Source: Caldifarciminota bacterium (lineage in GTDB: Bacteria; Hydrothermota; Hydrothermia; B15-G9; WFZT01). Taken from it: a stretch of 6,407 nt of DNA. Of this stretch, positions 1 to 5,642 are shown piece by piece (within the stretch, counting starts at the first letter, position 1; each line of letters starts with the position of its first letter). The stretch is from assembly GCA_026986235.1 (NCBI GenBank), contig JALSOY010000259.1:1-6407 (forward strand), in the 5' to 3' direction. Both the position numbers and the translations under genes were made by a program. Under the pieces are notes generated by a model, which worked only from the letters and a program-made list of their open reading frames with translations, did no database searches and had not been told where the DNA came from.

Positions 1-476
1 TAAACAGTGGCCTTACGCCCGGCCTTCCTGATGCAAAAATATTCACAATTTCCCGGATCTTTTCGGATCCAGAGAGATTTAAAGAAGTTCAAAAAATAAA
101 TGAGGACCTGGAACTAACATTGTATTCACTCGATAAAAAATCCTATTCTGTACTGATCAGGAAGGGAAAGTACAGATTTTTTTACGCCACCTCACAATTT
201 TTCCAGAAGGCAGGCAAAAGGATTGAGGAGGTTATTACAGACCTCGGGGGTTATTTTTCAAGAAGACTTGATTTTGCAATACTTCCTGTAACTCAGGGGG
301 AAAACGCTCTCGTCGTACAATTCCTTAAAAAAATTAAACCCCGCTACCTTGCTCCTCTACTGGTTGAAGGAGGTAATCGGGTGATAGAAGAGTTTCTGGA
401 AAAATTTGGTCTCAATGAGACAGCGGTGTTGATCTACAACCAGCTTCCCGAGGTTTTTGAATTCAATCTGATTTAG
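1..476 (+). CDS. Partial protein, possible metal-ligand-less metallo-beta-lactamase-fold C-terminal part
   Basis: The frame is open from the left edge (first full codon at 3) to TAG at 474-476, giving about 157 residues; the true start lies outside the window. No family is certain. The order of segments resembles the C-terminal half of metallo-beta-lactamase-fold proteins (UlaG-like or ComEC-type): a strand pair YSVLIRKGKYRFFYATS, then LDFAILPV, then QFLKKIKPRYLAPLL, then EEFLEKF and a final strand pair. In active members the first segment carries a Gly-Asp metal-ligand motif and the third a Pro-x-His motif. Here these read ATS and PLL, so metal binding would be lost. Alternatives considered are a RibD reductase-like domain (LLVEGGNRV) and a BRCT-like segment (EEVITDLGGYFSRRLDF); both fit only locally. 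The gene converges on sdaAA and the two coding ends overlap by 14 bp. Confidence in a real coding region is good; the fold assignment is tentative. Confidence 0.6.
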   Translation, partial: NSGLTPGLPDAKIFTISRIFSDPERFKEVQKINEDLELTLYSLDKKSYSVLIRKGKYRFFYATSQFFQKAGKRIEEVITDLGGYFSRRLDFAILPVTQGENALVVQFLKKIKPRYLAPLLVEGGNRVIEEFLEKFGLNETAVLIYNQLPEVFEFNLI

Positions 477-1350
477 AGTTTTTCAGGAACTTATTTCTCA
501 TTCGGGTGAGCTTCTTTGCGATTCTTCTTCCAGTGGGGGTAGCGGCCACACCACCGAGGGCAGTTTCTCTGAGTTCTTCCGGGAGTTTTCTTCCGACATT
601 TCCCATGGCGTCTATGACTTCGTCAGCCGGGATTACACTTTTGATTCCTGAGAGTGCGAGTTCTGAGGAGAGGAATGCGAGGCTGGCGGCCATTGCGTTT
701 CGTTTTATGCAGGGGACTTCGACGAGTCCGGCGACGGGGTCACACACGAGGCCCATAATGTTTTTGAGTGCAATGGCCACGGCGTGCTGAATCATGGAAG
801 GTGAGCCGTTGTTAAGATGAACGAGGGCGGCGGCCGCCATGGCGGCCGCCGCCCCACACTCCGCCTGACAACCCCCTTCTGCGCCTGAAAGTGTCGCCCT
901 GTTCCCTATCACTGCACCCACACCTGAAGCAACTACCAACCCCTCTATCATCCTCTCATCTCTCTCCCCAAACTCTTCCTGATAGGCGATTAAAACACCG
1001 GGAACCGTACCGGAGGCACCCGCTGTGGGAAACGCCACTATCCTGCACATGGATGCATTGGCCTCCCCTATAACCATCGCATATCCAACTGCCTTTTTTA
1101 CAACAGGTGAAAGAAATAGACCCTCACTTCCTAAAAATCTCTTCCCGTCCCCTTTCACAAGAATGGCAGAACTCTTAAATTCCGGAGATAATGCTCTTCT
1201 GAGGGAATCTTTCATGGTAAACCAGATTTTTTTGAAAAACTCAACGGTATCGTCGGGTGTTTTGCCGGTGAGTTCGGAATTCTTTTTAAGCACCACATCA
1301 AAAAAGCTCGAACTCTCTGCCTCTTTCACGATTTCTTCAATACTGTTCAT
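463..1350 (-). CDS. sdaAA: L-serine dehydratase, iron-sulfur-dependent, alpha subunit
   Basis: Converts L-serine to pyruvate and ammonia in the cytosol, together with the beta subunit encoded just upstream. The 295-residue product has the usual length of the separate alpha subunit. The oxygen-labile [4Fe-4S] cluster ligands expected for the family are visible: Cys161 in GAEGGCQAE, Cys203 in GLVCDPVAG and Cys214 in VEVPC. Other family hallmarks are FPTAGASGTVPG (107-118) and the C-terminal ETALGGVAATPTGR (262-275). An additional cysteine, Cys165, sits four residues after the first ligand, where I would expect a hydrophobic residue. The ATG start overlaps the sdaAB stop as ATGA (1347-1350) and has GGAG five bases upstream (1356-1359). 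It is the last gene of the minus-strand operon. Its 3' end runs 14 bp into the convergent plus-strand gene, with no clear hairpin terminator between them. Codons 166-175 are mostly alanine and lie in a perfect DNA palindrome, described separately. Confidence 0.96.
   Translation of the reverse strand: MNSIEEIVKEAESSSFFDVVLKKNSELTGKTPDDTVEFFKKIWFTMKDSLRRALSPEFKSSAILVKGDGKRFLGSEGLFLSPVVKKAVGYAMVIGEANASMCRIVAFPTAGASGTVPGVLIAYQEEFGERDERMIEGLVVASGVGAVIGNRATLSGAEGGCQAECGAAAAMAAAALVHLNNGSPSMIQHAVAIALKNIMGLVCDPVAGLVEVPCIKRNAMAASLAFLSSELALSGIKSVIPADEVIDAMGNVGRKLPEELRETALGGVAATPTGRRIAKKLTRMRNKFLKNSKSD
825..854. repeat. Perfect 30-bp GC palindrome inside sdaAA
   Basis: Every base from 825 pairs with its mirror partner up to 854, with the centre between 839 and 840. 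Only the two central bases are A/T. The sequence is built from GGCGGC and GCCGCC blocks around CCATGG and contains two copies of GCGGCCGC. It encodes the alanine run just after the first cluster cysteine of SdaAA, a segment that is alanine-rich in the family. The protein sequence explains the GC-rich codons but not the perfect symmetry. It could form a strong hairpin in the mRNA or a cruciform in DNA. Confidence 0.95.
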
Positions 1351-2006
1351 ACGCTCTCCACCGTCCTTACCCTGGTTACACCTTCAATTCTTTCGATGAC
1401 TCTCACCAGTCTTTCATCTATGGGATCGTCGAGTTCCAGTACGAGGATAGCGTCACCACCTCTTTTGAGCCTTGTAAGGTGTGCTGTCCCGATGTTGATG
1501 CCGAAGGCAAAGACCCGACCTGCAATTTTTGAAAGCAGTCCAGGTGTATCTCTGTGGAGCACGAGGACAGTGTTGGTTCCACTTCTGATGACAACTGGGA
1601 ATCCCCACAATTTCCTGATTTCTGCCACTCCTCCACCCGGGGAAACTCCCAGCACCTCGAGTCTTTCCAGGTCACTTTCACCCTCTATTTTCAGGGAAAC
1701 GGGATGCGGTGGATTAAATTCTCTGTCCACATCGAAGTTGAAAATTAACCCCTTGTCTTTGGCGTATTTGAACGAATTTTTCACCCTTTCATCCGACTCT
1801 TTGAAGCCGAGTATTCCTCCCATGATGGCAAGATGTGATCTGTGTCCGAAGAATGTTTCAGCGAGGGATCCGTAGAATGTAATATCCACGCGTCTTAAGT
1901 TGCCCTTTATGAGTTTTCTGAATATGTTGCCTATCCTGATGATGCCGGCAGTGTGAGAGCTTGAAGGGCCCAGGGTAATCGGGCCTGCTACATCAAAGAT
2001 GTTCAT
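1347..2006 (-). CDS. sdaAB: L-serine dehydratase, iron-sulfur-dependent, beta subunit with ACT domain
   Basis: Partner of SdaAA in the two-subunit [4Fe-4S] serine dehydratase. The 219-residue product shows the beta-domain signature GPSSSHTAG (13-21), the segment YGSLAETFFGH (45-55) and an HP pair (101-102) in the region where the family has HPN-type residues. A C-terminal ACT domain follows from about residue 145 (NTVLVLHRDTPGLLSKIAG through the end). ACT domains usually act as small-molecule or dimerisation modules, so serine sensing is plausible but not shown. Both ends overlap neighbours by four bases in ATGA arrangements (leuC stop at 2003, sdaAA start at 1350), implying coupled translation and matched subunit production. 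The start has only a weak purine stretch (GAGAAAG), so reinitiation after leuC is the likely route. The separate alpha and beta genes match the Bacillus/Clostridium-type arrangement, not the fused E. coli type. Confidence 0.95.
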   Translation of the reverse strand: MNIFDVAGPITLGPSSSHTAGIIRIGNIFRKLIKGNLRRVDITFYGSLAETFFGHRSHLAIMGGILGFKESDERVKNSFKYAKDKGLIFNFDVDREFNPPHPVSLKIEGESDLERLEVLGVSPGGGVAEIRKLWGFPVVIRSGTNTVLVLHRDTPGLLSKIAGRVFAFGINIGTAHLTRLKRGGDAILVLELDDPIDERLVRVIERIEGVTRVRTVESV

Positions 2007-3268
2007 TCGAGATACTTTCTCGGGTCCGTTATCCTGCCTTCGAGGGCCGATGCTGCTGCAGTGGCGGGACTTGCGAGGTAAATGAATGCATCTCTCGATC
2101 CCATTCTACCTTTGAAATTTCTGTTAGCCGTTGAAACCGTCACCTCACCTGGGGCCATGACACCCTGATGAGCGCCGAGGCAAGGTCCACATCCGGGATT
2201 CATGATGATGAACCCTGATTCTGCAATGTCGTACAGGATGCCTTTCTTCATTGCATCGAAGTAAACTTCCCAGGAGGCAGGGAATACGAGACCTCTCACA
2301 CCTTCCTTGATCTTCCTGCCCTTTACAATTTTTCTGACAATTTCAAGGTCTTCGAGCCTTCCGTTTGTGCATGTACCTATGAACACCTGGTTTACCTTCA
2401 CATCACTGGCATCGGAAACCGGGTGCACATTGTCAACCGTATGGGGGAAAGCTACCTGAGGCTCAATTCCGCTTATGTCGAACTCGAGGACCTCTTCAAA
2501 GTCTGCGTCGGGATCAGATTTAACGACTTCAAACTCCTTTTTTGCTATTGGTTTTACAAAGTTCAGCGTTTTCTCGTCAGGTTCAATGTAGCCGGCCTTG
2601 GCTCCCATTTCAACGGCCATGTTGGAGAAAACCATCCTGGAGGCGATGGAGAGCTCTTTTATCACAGGACCGGAAAATTCCACCGCTTTGTAGGTGGCAT
2701 AATCCGCACCAAGCTGTCCGATGATGAAAAGCATGATGTCTTTAGCAAAAACGCCGAATGGAATTTCCCCCTTTATCTCAATTTTGATGGTTTCAGGAAC
2801 CATAAGCCATATTTCATCGGTTGCCCAGAGAACGGCGACCTCGCTACGACCTATCCCGGCGGAGAAGGCACCAAAGGCACCGTATGTCGTCGTGTGAGAG
2901 TCTGCGCCGAGAATAACGGTCCCGGGGAGTGCGTATCCCTTCTCTGAAAGGACCTGGTGGCAGATTCCTCCTCTGGTATTGATGTCGTAAAAGTGTCTGA
3001 TTCCCTGGCTCTTAACAAATTCCCTTATAGTCTTGTGATTCTTTGCATAAGCCTCCGTTGATGGTGGGACCACATGGTCAAGTACGATGACGATCTTGTC
3101 CGGGTCTTTAACCTTATCCACTCCGAGTTTTTTGAAGTTCAGGTAGATTGCCGCAGTGTTATCGTGTGACATCACGAAGTCCGGTGAAATGGTGACGATT
3201 TCACCGGGGACAACATCTTTCCCTGCCTTTTTACCGAGGATTTTTTGAGCAAATGTTTTTCCTGCCAT
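2003..3268 (-). CDS. leuC: Aconitase-family large subunit, 3-isopropylmalate dehydratase (LeuC) or homoaconitase type
   Basis: A 421-residue hydro-lyase large subunit, the length of the shorter LeuC/HacA group rather than the roughly 466-residue E. coli form. The three [4Fe-4S] ligands are Cys300 (GTCTNGR) and Cys360/Cys363 (NPGCGPCLGAHQG). Other aconitase-superfamily segments are SHDNTA (34-39), DHVVPP (64-69), GADSHTTTYGAFGAF (121-135) and NRNFKGRMGS (382-391). The enzyme isomerises 2-isopropylmalate, and in this group often also citramalate or homocitrate, by dehydration and rehydration. Substrate choice is largely set by a separate small subunit (LeuD), and none is encoded in the window, which is unusual because leuC and leuD are usually adjacent. 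ATG follows the HD gene stop after 3 bp, with AGGG eight bases upstream inside the HD gene end. The stop overlaps the sdaAB start as ATGA. The family is certain; the exact substrate is not. Confidence 0.9.
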   Translation of the reverse strand: MAGKTFAQKILGKKAGKDVVPGEIVTISPDFVMSHDNTAAIYLNFKKLGVDKVKDPDKIVIVLDHVVPPSTEAYAKNHKTIREFVKSQGIRHFYDINTRGGICHQVLSEKGYALPGTVILGADSHTTTYGAFGAFSAGIGRSEVAVLWATDEIWLMVPETIKIEIKGEIPFGVFAKDIMLFIIGQLGADYATYKAVEFSGPVIKELSIASRMVFSNMAVEMGAKAGYIEPDEKTLNFVKPIAKKEFEVVKSDPDADFEEVLEFDISGIEPQVAFPHTVDNVHPVSDASDVKVNQVFIGTCTNGRLEDLEIVRKIVKGRKIKEGVRGLVFPASWEVYFDAMKKGILYDIAESGFIIMNPGCGPCLGAHQGVMAPGEVTVSTANRNFKGRMGSRDAFIYLASPATAAASALEGRITDPRKYLE

Positions 3269-3271
3269 GAT

Positions 3272-3802
3272 CTAATCCCTGAATGGTTCAAAGTTTGTAA
3301 AATCTGCGTGATAGATGATGATGGTTTCCGGTCTCCTTTTGACAAAATCTCCCTCTTTTGAATGGGCTGCTATCATGTTCTGAACTTCAACGGGTAGTCG
3401 GTGTTTGAATGCGAGGGCGGCTCCGGAAACGGGATGTCTTATGAGTTTTCCTGCATAACTTTTGCCCACCTTACCGTCGGATCGACCATATTCGAGAAGT
3501 TTTCCAACATCGTGCAGGAGAGCGCCGGCAATCAGGTGGTCAAAATTTATGTCGATACTATCTCCGTAGGAATTTTTTAGTTCTCTCGCCATGGCGAGCG
3601 CCGTTCGCGTTACTGCCCTCGTATGATCCACTATGGAGATATCAGTTTCCGGTATCAGGAGAGTGAAAGGAATTTTATCGAGGTCTTCGCAACTCCATCC
3701 ACCAAGTTCAATTGCCTCTTCCCATGTTTCAATAACCTTTTTTCTCAGTTCCCCATCCTTGATTAGATCGATTTCCGGTAATATCTTCACAATGTCACAC
3801 AT
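3272..3802 (-). CDS. HD-domain metal-dependent phosphohydrolase
   Basis: A 176-residue soluble protein with a clear HD superfamily pattern: His60 (VDHTRAV), His97-Asp98 (LLHDVGKLLEYG), His123 (IRHPVSGA), His146 (IAAHSKEGD) and Asp167 near the end (IYHADF). The additional histidines suggest a two-metal centre as seen in several HD phosphohydrolases. The substrate is unknown; nucleotides, cyclic nucleotides or other phosphate esters are all possible. No membrane segment, signal peptide or partner domain is visible. The ATG at 3802 is preceded by GGGAG about eight bases upstream, inside the last codons of the HEAT gene, and the gap to that gene is 3 bp. The stop is 3 bp before leuC. Its place between Obg and metabolic genes gives no firm role. 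A link to guanine nucleotide signalling, because Obg binds GTP and ppGpp, is speculation. Confidence 0.85.
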   Translation of the reverse strand: MCDIVKILPEIDLIKDGELRKKVIETWEEAIELGGWSCEDLDKIPFTLLIPETDISIVDHTRAVTRTALAMARELKNSYGDSIDINFDHLIAGALLHDVGKLLEYGRSDGKVGKSYAGKLIRHPVSGAALAFKHRLPVEVQNMIAAHSKEGDFVKRRPETIIIYHADFTNFEPFRD

Positions 3803-3805
3803 GAG

Positions 3806-4297
3806 TTACTCTCCCTCTTTTAATTTTTCAAGAAGTTCGTTTTCCCGCGCTATTTTTAAATTTTCTTCAATCAATTTCAGGTCCTCTTCAGAGAGTTTTT
3901 CAGAGAGTTCAGGTTTCCGGATTTTAATTTTTGCAAGGGCTTTCGCCGACTCAATCCTTACAGGCTCGTTCTTTTCCCTGAGGTGTCTTTTGAGGCTTTC
4001 AATTGACTTTTCCGTTCCTACATTACCGAGGATGAAGGCTGCTACAGAGCGGACATACCAGAACTTTTCATCGAGGAGGGGGATCGTCCTGGCCTCGATT
4101 TCACTTCCCCATTCACAAAGAGCTTCTGCCGCTTTTTCTCTCACATGCCAGCTCTCTGAATAGAGGAGCTGAAAAAGCCTGTCTACATCCCTTTTTTCTT
4201 TCAGAATCTCGACAGCGTGTAGTCTGTCAAGGATATTTCGTGACTTAAGCAACATTTCAACTGTTAGTTCCTGGGGCTTTCCACCTTTTTTAGCCAT
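3806..4297 (-). CDS. Small HEAT-repeat protein
   Basis: A 163-residue protein made of helical HEAT-like repeats: about 22-47 (RLHAVEILKEKRDVDRLFQL), 48-78 (WHVREKAAEALCEWG), 79-109 (WYVRSVAAFILGNVG) and a partial one at 110-125 (EPVRIESAKALAKI). The repeating pattern is V-R-x-x-A-A-x-x-L followed by a short loop and a second helix. The last 35 or so residues are rich in Glu, Lys and Leu and look like one long charged helix. Such repeats are protein-binding scaffolds, so it may bind a neighbour's product such as Obg or the HD protein, but nothing proves this. The first ATG is preferred although it lies 34 bp inside obg, because GGGAGG precedes it by nine bases. The internal Met15 would avoid the overlap but lacks a well-placed ribosome site. 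No enzyme motif is seen. Confidence 0.85.
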   Translation of the reverse strand: MAKKGGKPQELTVEMLLKSRNILDRLHAVEILKEKRDVDRLFQLLYSESWHVREKAAEALCEWGSEIEARTIPLLDEKFWYVRSVAAFILGNVGTEKSIESLKRHLREKNEPVRIESAKALAKIKIRKPELSEKLSEEDLKLIEENLKIARENELLEKLKEGE

Positions 4298-5259
4298 TTC
4301 CTGATGCCTCCCTTCAGTTCTTCAATTCCGATACCCTTCAAAGCAGAGATCCGGTAAACATCAGTATCATTAAGCTTAAAGTCCAAATTATCTACAAGGT
4401 CGATCTTGTTAAGAGCCACAATCTGTGGCTTTTCAAGTATCTCAGGTTTATAAAGTCGTATCTCTTCCACTAAAGCGTGGTAATCTTTCACGGGGTCATC
4501 CGAGGTGGCGTCAATGACAAATAGCAGTAATCTGGTTCTTTCGATGTGCCTCAAAAACTGAAGGCCAAGTCCTTTGCCTCTGTGAGCACCATCAATAATT
4601 CCCGGAATATCAACGACGGCGAAAACTGTATCATCGGGGTCCTTAACCATTCCAAGGTTGGGTGTGAGTGTGGTAAAAGGATAAGGGGCTATTCTTCCAG
4701 ATGAGCCAGAAAGCGCCTTTAACAGGGTTGTTTTACCTGCGTTTGGGTATCCTACAAGGCCAACATCTGCTATCAGCTTAAGTTCAAGTAAAAGAAACCT
4801 CTCTTCACCCTCTTCACCCTGTTCCCGGATTCTTGGGGCCCTGAGTGTGGGTGTGGCGAATCTTGCGTTGCCTTTACCTCCTCTGCCTCCACGGGCAACG
4901 AGGAGTTTCTGACCATGATGAACCACCTCACCCAGGACCTCACCTGTAATCTCATCCTTAACGACTGTTCCAAGGGGAACTTTTATGAAAACATCTCTAC
5001 CTTTTCTGCCGGTTTTTCTCGACGGTCCACCGTTTTTTCCGTTTTCGGCCTCGAAGACCTTTTTATATTTAAAGTCCAGGAGAGTTTTAAGAGACCTTTC
5101 TCCAACGAGAAAGACACTGCCTCCAGGACCGCCGTCACCTCCATCGGGCCCTCCTCTGGGAACATACTTTTCCCTCCGGAAGTGTATTATGCCGTCACCA
5201 CCTTTGCCCGCACGCACTCTAATTTTTGCAATATCAACAAAGCTACTCTTTCTCGCCAT
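4264..5259 (-). CDS. obg: Obg family GTPase (CgtA/ObgE)
   Basis: Essential bacterial GTPase linked to 50S ribosome assembly and stress control. From the ATG at 5259 the product has 331 residues. The N-terminal glycine-rich Obg fold covers roughly 5-155 (VRAGKGGDGIIHFRREKYVP, then PDGGDGGPGGSV). The G domain follows with P-loop GYPNAGKT (170-177), switch segment PFTTLTPNLG, DIPGI (217-221), NKID (284-287) and SALKG (305-309). It stops soon after the G domain, so the C-terminal OCT domain or acidic tail of longer Obg proteins is absent. An in-frame GTG at 5283 would add eight residues, but neither start has a Shine-Dalgarno site. The ATG is preferred because family members begin close to FVDxxxI and because a promoter-like -10 box lies just upstream. 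First gene of the minus-strand operon; its end overlaps the HEAT gene by 34 bp. Confidence 0.96.
   Translation of the reverse strand: MARKSSFVDIAKIRVRAGKGGDGIIHFRREKYVPRGGPDGGDGGPGGSVFLVGERSLKTLLDFKYKKVFEAENGKNGGPSRKTGRKGRDVFIKVPLGTVVKDEITGEVLGEVVHHGQKLLVARGGRGGKGNARFATPTLRAPRIREQGEEGEERFLLLELKLIADVGLVGYPNAGKTTLLKALSGSSGRIAPYPFTTLTPNLGMVKDPDDTVFAVVDIPGIIDGAHRGKGLGLQFLRHIERTRLLLFVIDATSDDPVKDYHALVEEIRLYKPEILEKPQIVALNKIDLVDNLDFKLNDTDVYRISALKGIGIEELKGGIRKWLKKVESPRN
4307..4312 (-). promoter_or_regulatory. Ribosome binding site of the HEAT gene inside obg
   Basis: GGGAGG on the minus strand, nine bases before the ATG at 4297. It is the strongest Shine-Dalgarno match in the operon and lies within the obg coding sequence. 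It decides the start codon of the HEAT gene in favour of the 34-bp overlap. Confidence 0.75.
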
Positions 5260-5267
5260 AGTGTCAA

Positions 5268-5296
5268 AATTTACGCCTGACACTTAATTAAGGCAA
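5268..5296 (-). promoter_or_regulatory. Candidate sigma-70-type promoter of the obg operon
   Basis: On the minus strand TTGCCT (5296-5291) and TAAATT (5273-5268) are separated by 17 bp, each matching four of six bases of the -35 and -10 consensus. Only eight bases separate the -10 box from the ATG at 5259, so transcription would begin at or within a few bases of the start codon. This agrees with the lack of a Shine-Dalgarno site. Such weak matches arise by chance, so this is a candidate only. Confidence 0.35.
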
Positions 5297-5306
5297 GCCC
5301 CCTGTC

Positions 5307-5365
5307 TCCCCCTTCTCCAAGGGGGATTTTAAGGGAGGAGGAATCCCCCTTCACAATAAGGGGGA
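5307..5365. repeat. Paired C5/G5 palindromic repeat (REP-like)
   Basis: Two hairpins share the same eight-base stem TCCCCCTT/AAGGGGGA. The first is at 5307-5326 with a four-base loop, the second at 5344-5365 with a six-base loop. They are 37 bp apart start to start. The inner arms can instead pair with each other: AAGGGGGATT (5319-5328) is the exact reverse complement of AATCCCCCTT (5342-5351), giving a ten-base stem with a 13-base loop. The region therefore has two mutually exclusive folds. It resembles small dispersed palindromic elements of bacterial intergenic regions; copy number elsewhere cannot be judged from one window. It lies upstream of the candidate obg promoter and outside any gene. 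Confidence 0.8.
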
Positions 5366-5567
5366 CACGAGGAGAAAAATTGAAGCCCAGGGATATGCGT
5401 GAACGAGAGGTCTCAAAAGGGAAAGTTTAGTCCCGGAATGGGAATACATAACTGATTTACAGGTGCTCAAAACGGTGTCAAATAACCGATTCCCTTGTGG
5501 CGGAATTTTTGCATAATAAGTCAGGTAAATTGCAGGCAGGAGGATTCCAGAGCCCCTCTTTCCGGGT
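5366..5567. other. Non-coding intergenic stretch between obg and kdsA
   Basis: Together with the flanking repeat and hairpin this forms the gene-free region between the divergent obg and kdsA-like genes. I see no coding sequence with a recognisable product, no tRNA and no clear riboswitch. One weak element is the five-base stem ATTCC/GGAAT (5489-5493 with 5502-5506), followed by TTTTT (5506-5510), which could be a feeble terminator or chance. Confidence 0.5.
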
Positions 5568-5598
5568 AGCCCTCCGCCCGGGGGAGGGCTTAATTTTT
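5568..5598 (+). terminator. GC hairpin with T-run upstream of kdsA (terminator or attenuator-like)
   Basis: AGCCCTCC (5568-5575) pairs with GGAGGGCT (5583-5590) in a perfect eight-base stem with a seven-base loop. TTAATTTTT follows immediately, ending at 5598. This is the shape of a Rho-independent terminator on the plus strand. No plus-strand gene is visible upstream within the window, so it would end only a leader transcript or read-through RNA, or act as part of another palindromic repeat. The T-run is interrupted by AA, which weakens the call. Confidence 0.45.
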
Positions 5599-5604
5599 CT
5601 GATA

Positions 5605-5633
5605 TTGAATGGGAAGGGATTTTGGCATATCTT
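5605..5633 (+). promoter_or_regulatory. Candidate sigma-70-type promoter of the kdsA-like gene
   Basis: TTGAAT (5605-5610) and TATCTT (5628-5633) are 17 bp apart, each four of six matches to the -35 and -10 consensus. The -10 box ends nine bases before the ATG at 5643, so the transcript would start at about 5640-5643 and be nearly leaderless. The closest purine run, GGGAAGGG (5611-5618), is about 24 bases from the ATG and too far to serve as a ribosome site. Candidate only. Confidence 0.35.
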
Positions 5634-5642
5634 AAAAGCACT

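Noticed and set aside
1396..1875. Open plus-strand frame of 159 codons
   Set aside because: Antisense to sdaAB, low-complexity serine/proline/leucine product with no domain.
2423..2947. Open plus-strand frame of 174 codons
   Set aside because: It lies wholly antisense to the confidently assigned leuC gene and has no family resemblance; it is a shadow of leuC codon usage.
3633..4163. Open plus-strand frame of 176 codons, very serine-rich
   Set aside because: Antisense to the HD and HEAT genes. The serine and phenylalanine bias is what reverse-strand reading of Glu/Lys-rich codons produces.
5260..5283. Eight-residue N-terminal extension of Obg from GTG at 5283
   Set aside because: No ribosome site before the GTG, the extra residues do not look like the Obg family, and the candidate -10 box overlaps this stretch. 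Not excluded experimentally.
5489..5510. Five-base stem with T-run as a terminator
   Set aside because: The stem is too short and A/T-rich to be stable; mentioned only as a weak element of the intergenic region.
5622..5642. Upstream TTG start for kdsA
   Set aside because: It would follow GGGAAGGG too closely (3 bases) and add residues not seen in the family; the ATG at 5643 aligns with the known KdsA N terminus.
5284..5642. CRISPR array or riboswitch in the obg-kdsA gap
   Set aside because: Only two copies of a short palindromic unit, with no regular repeat-spacer pattern, and no recognisable riboswitch core.
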